In this document: one piece after another, positions 5,997-6,153 of the stretch
How the letters are laid out: each line of letters opens with the position of its first letter
How positions within the stretch are numbered: position 1 is the first letter of the stretch
Assembly: GCA_013140465.1 (NCBI GenBank)
Contig: JABFST010000179.1
Coordinates: 1-6,153, forward strand
Reading direction: 5' to 3'
Source: Methylococcaceae bacterium
GTDB taxonomy: Bacteria > Pseudomonadota > Gammaproteobacteria > Methylococcales > Methylomonadaceae
DNA: 6,153 nt
Notes under the pieces: model-generated
Told to the model about the DNA's origin: nothing
The model's database searches: none
Seen by the model: only the letters and a program-made list of their open reading frames with translations
Translations under genes and position numbers: made by a program

Positions 5997-6153
5997 ATGC
6001 AACCCATGTTAAATATTGCCGTCCGCGCCGCGCGTAGTGCGGGCGACCTGATCCTGCGCTCAGCCGACAATGCCGGCCATTTGCACATCGACCAAAAAGG
6101 CAAGAACGATTACGCCAGCGAAGTGGACTTGGCGGCGGAACGGGAAATCATCA
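5997..6153 (+). CDS. suhB: SuhB, inositol-1-monophosphatase family (5' part only)
   Basis: Fifty-two codons are visible before the window ends; the full protein in the family is about 265 residues. The start MQPMLNIAVRAARSAGDLI closely matches E. coli SuhB MHPMLNIAVRAARKAGNLI. The following QKGKNDYASEVDLAAEREII matches the family's QKGSNDFVTNVDKAAE block, where the lysine and acidic residues precede the Mg-dependent phosphatase core. SuhB hydrolyses inositol monophosphate and, in E. coli, also acts as an RNA polymerase/Nus-associated factor in rRNA transcription antitermination. No clear Shine-Dalgarno precedes the ATG. An in-frame ATG at codon 4 is an alternative, but homology supports the first. 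In many gammaproteobacteria suhB lies near iscR, commonly with trmJ and cysE between; here it is directly divergent from iscR. Confidence 0.92.
   Translation, partial: MQPMLNIAVRAARSAGDLILRSADNAGHLHIDQKGKNDYASEVDLAAEREII

Noticed and set aside
5816..6037. Small plus-strand open frame of 73 codons overlapping the suhB start
   Set aside because: It runs through the tandem repeats and into suhB in another frame. It has no ribosome site and no recognisable motif; suhB homology fixes the real frame.

Overview
The window looks like chromosomal DNA of a gammaproteobacterium. The evidence is an IscR with the full Fe-S ligand set, an IscA that keeps the E. coli cysteine numbering, and a SuhB N-terminus nearly identical to the enterobacterial one over its first 13 residues. 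Base composition is near half G+C. The short palindromic repeats between genes would fit a free-living environmental lineage such as a methanotroph-like gammaproteobacterium, but that finer placement is only a guess.

Layout. (1) 30-3545, plus strand: one large hybrid sensor histidine kinase. It has a seven-helix MASE1 membrane module, a periplasmic CHASE sensor, a further membrane helix, PAS, HisKA and HATPase domains, a degenerate receiver and a functional-looking receiver. (2) 3546-3735: a convergent intergenic stretch holding a weak terminator-like hairpin, a perfect 10-bp-arm palindrome resembling a dispersed REP-type element, and a strong hairpin just past the iscA stop. (3) 3736-5658, minus strand: a tight three-gene Fe-S operon in the order iscR, NifS/IscS-like cysteine desulfurase, iscA. 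The first two genes overlap by 14 bp and the last two are 8 bp apart. (4) 5659-5996: a divergent control region. It holds an iscR promoter embedded in a probable IscR type-1 operator, an AT-rich palindrome in the iscR leader, two tandem ~31-bp hairpin-forming repeats and a candidate suhB promoter. (5) 5997 to the window end, plus strand: the start of suhB.

How the genes work together. IscR would sense Fe-S cluster supply and repress its own operon when loaded with [2Fe-2S]. The desulfurase releases sulfur from cysteine, and IscA acts as an A-type carrier or iron/cluster donor. The operon lacks iscU, hscB, hscA and fdx, so it is either a satellite of a complete isc locus elsewhere or a reduced system. 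The sensor kinase faces the operon tail-to-tail and shows no functional link to it.

I see no CRISPR array, insertion sequence, tRNA or rRNA. I found no clearly new system. The best leads are the reduced isc operon, the iscR start correction with its operator, and the palindromic repeats.
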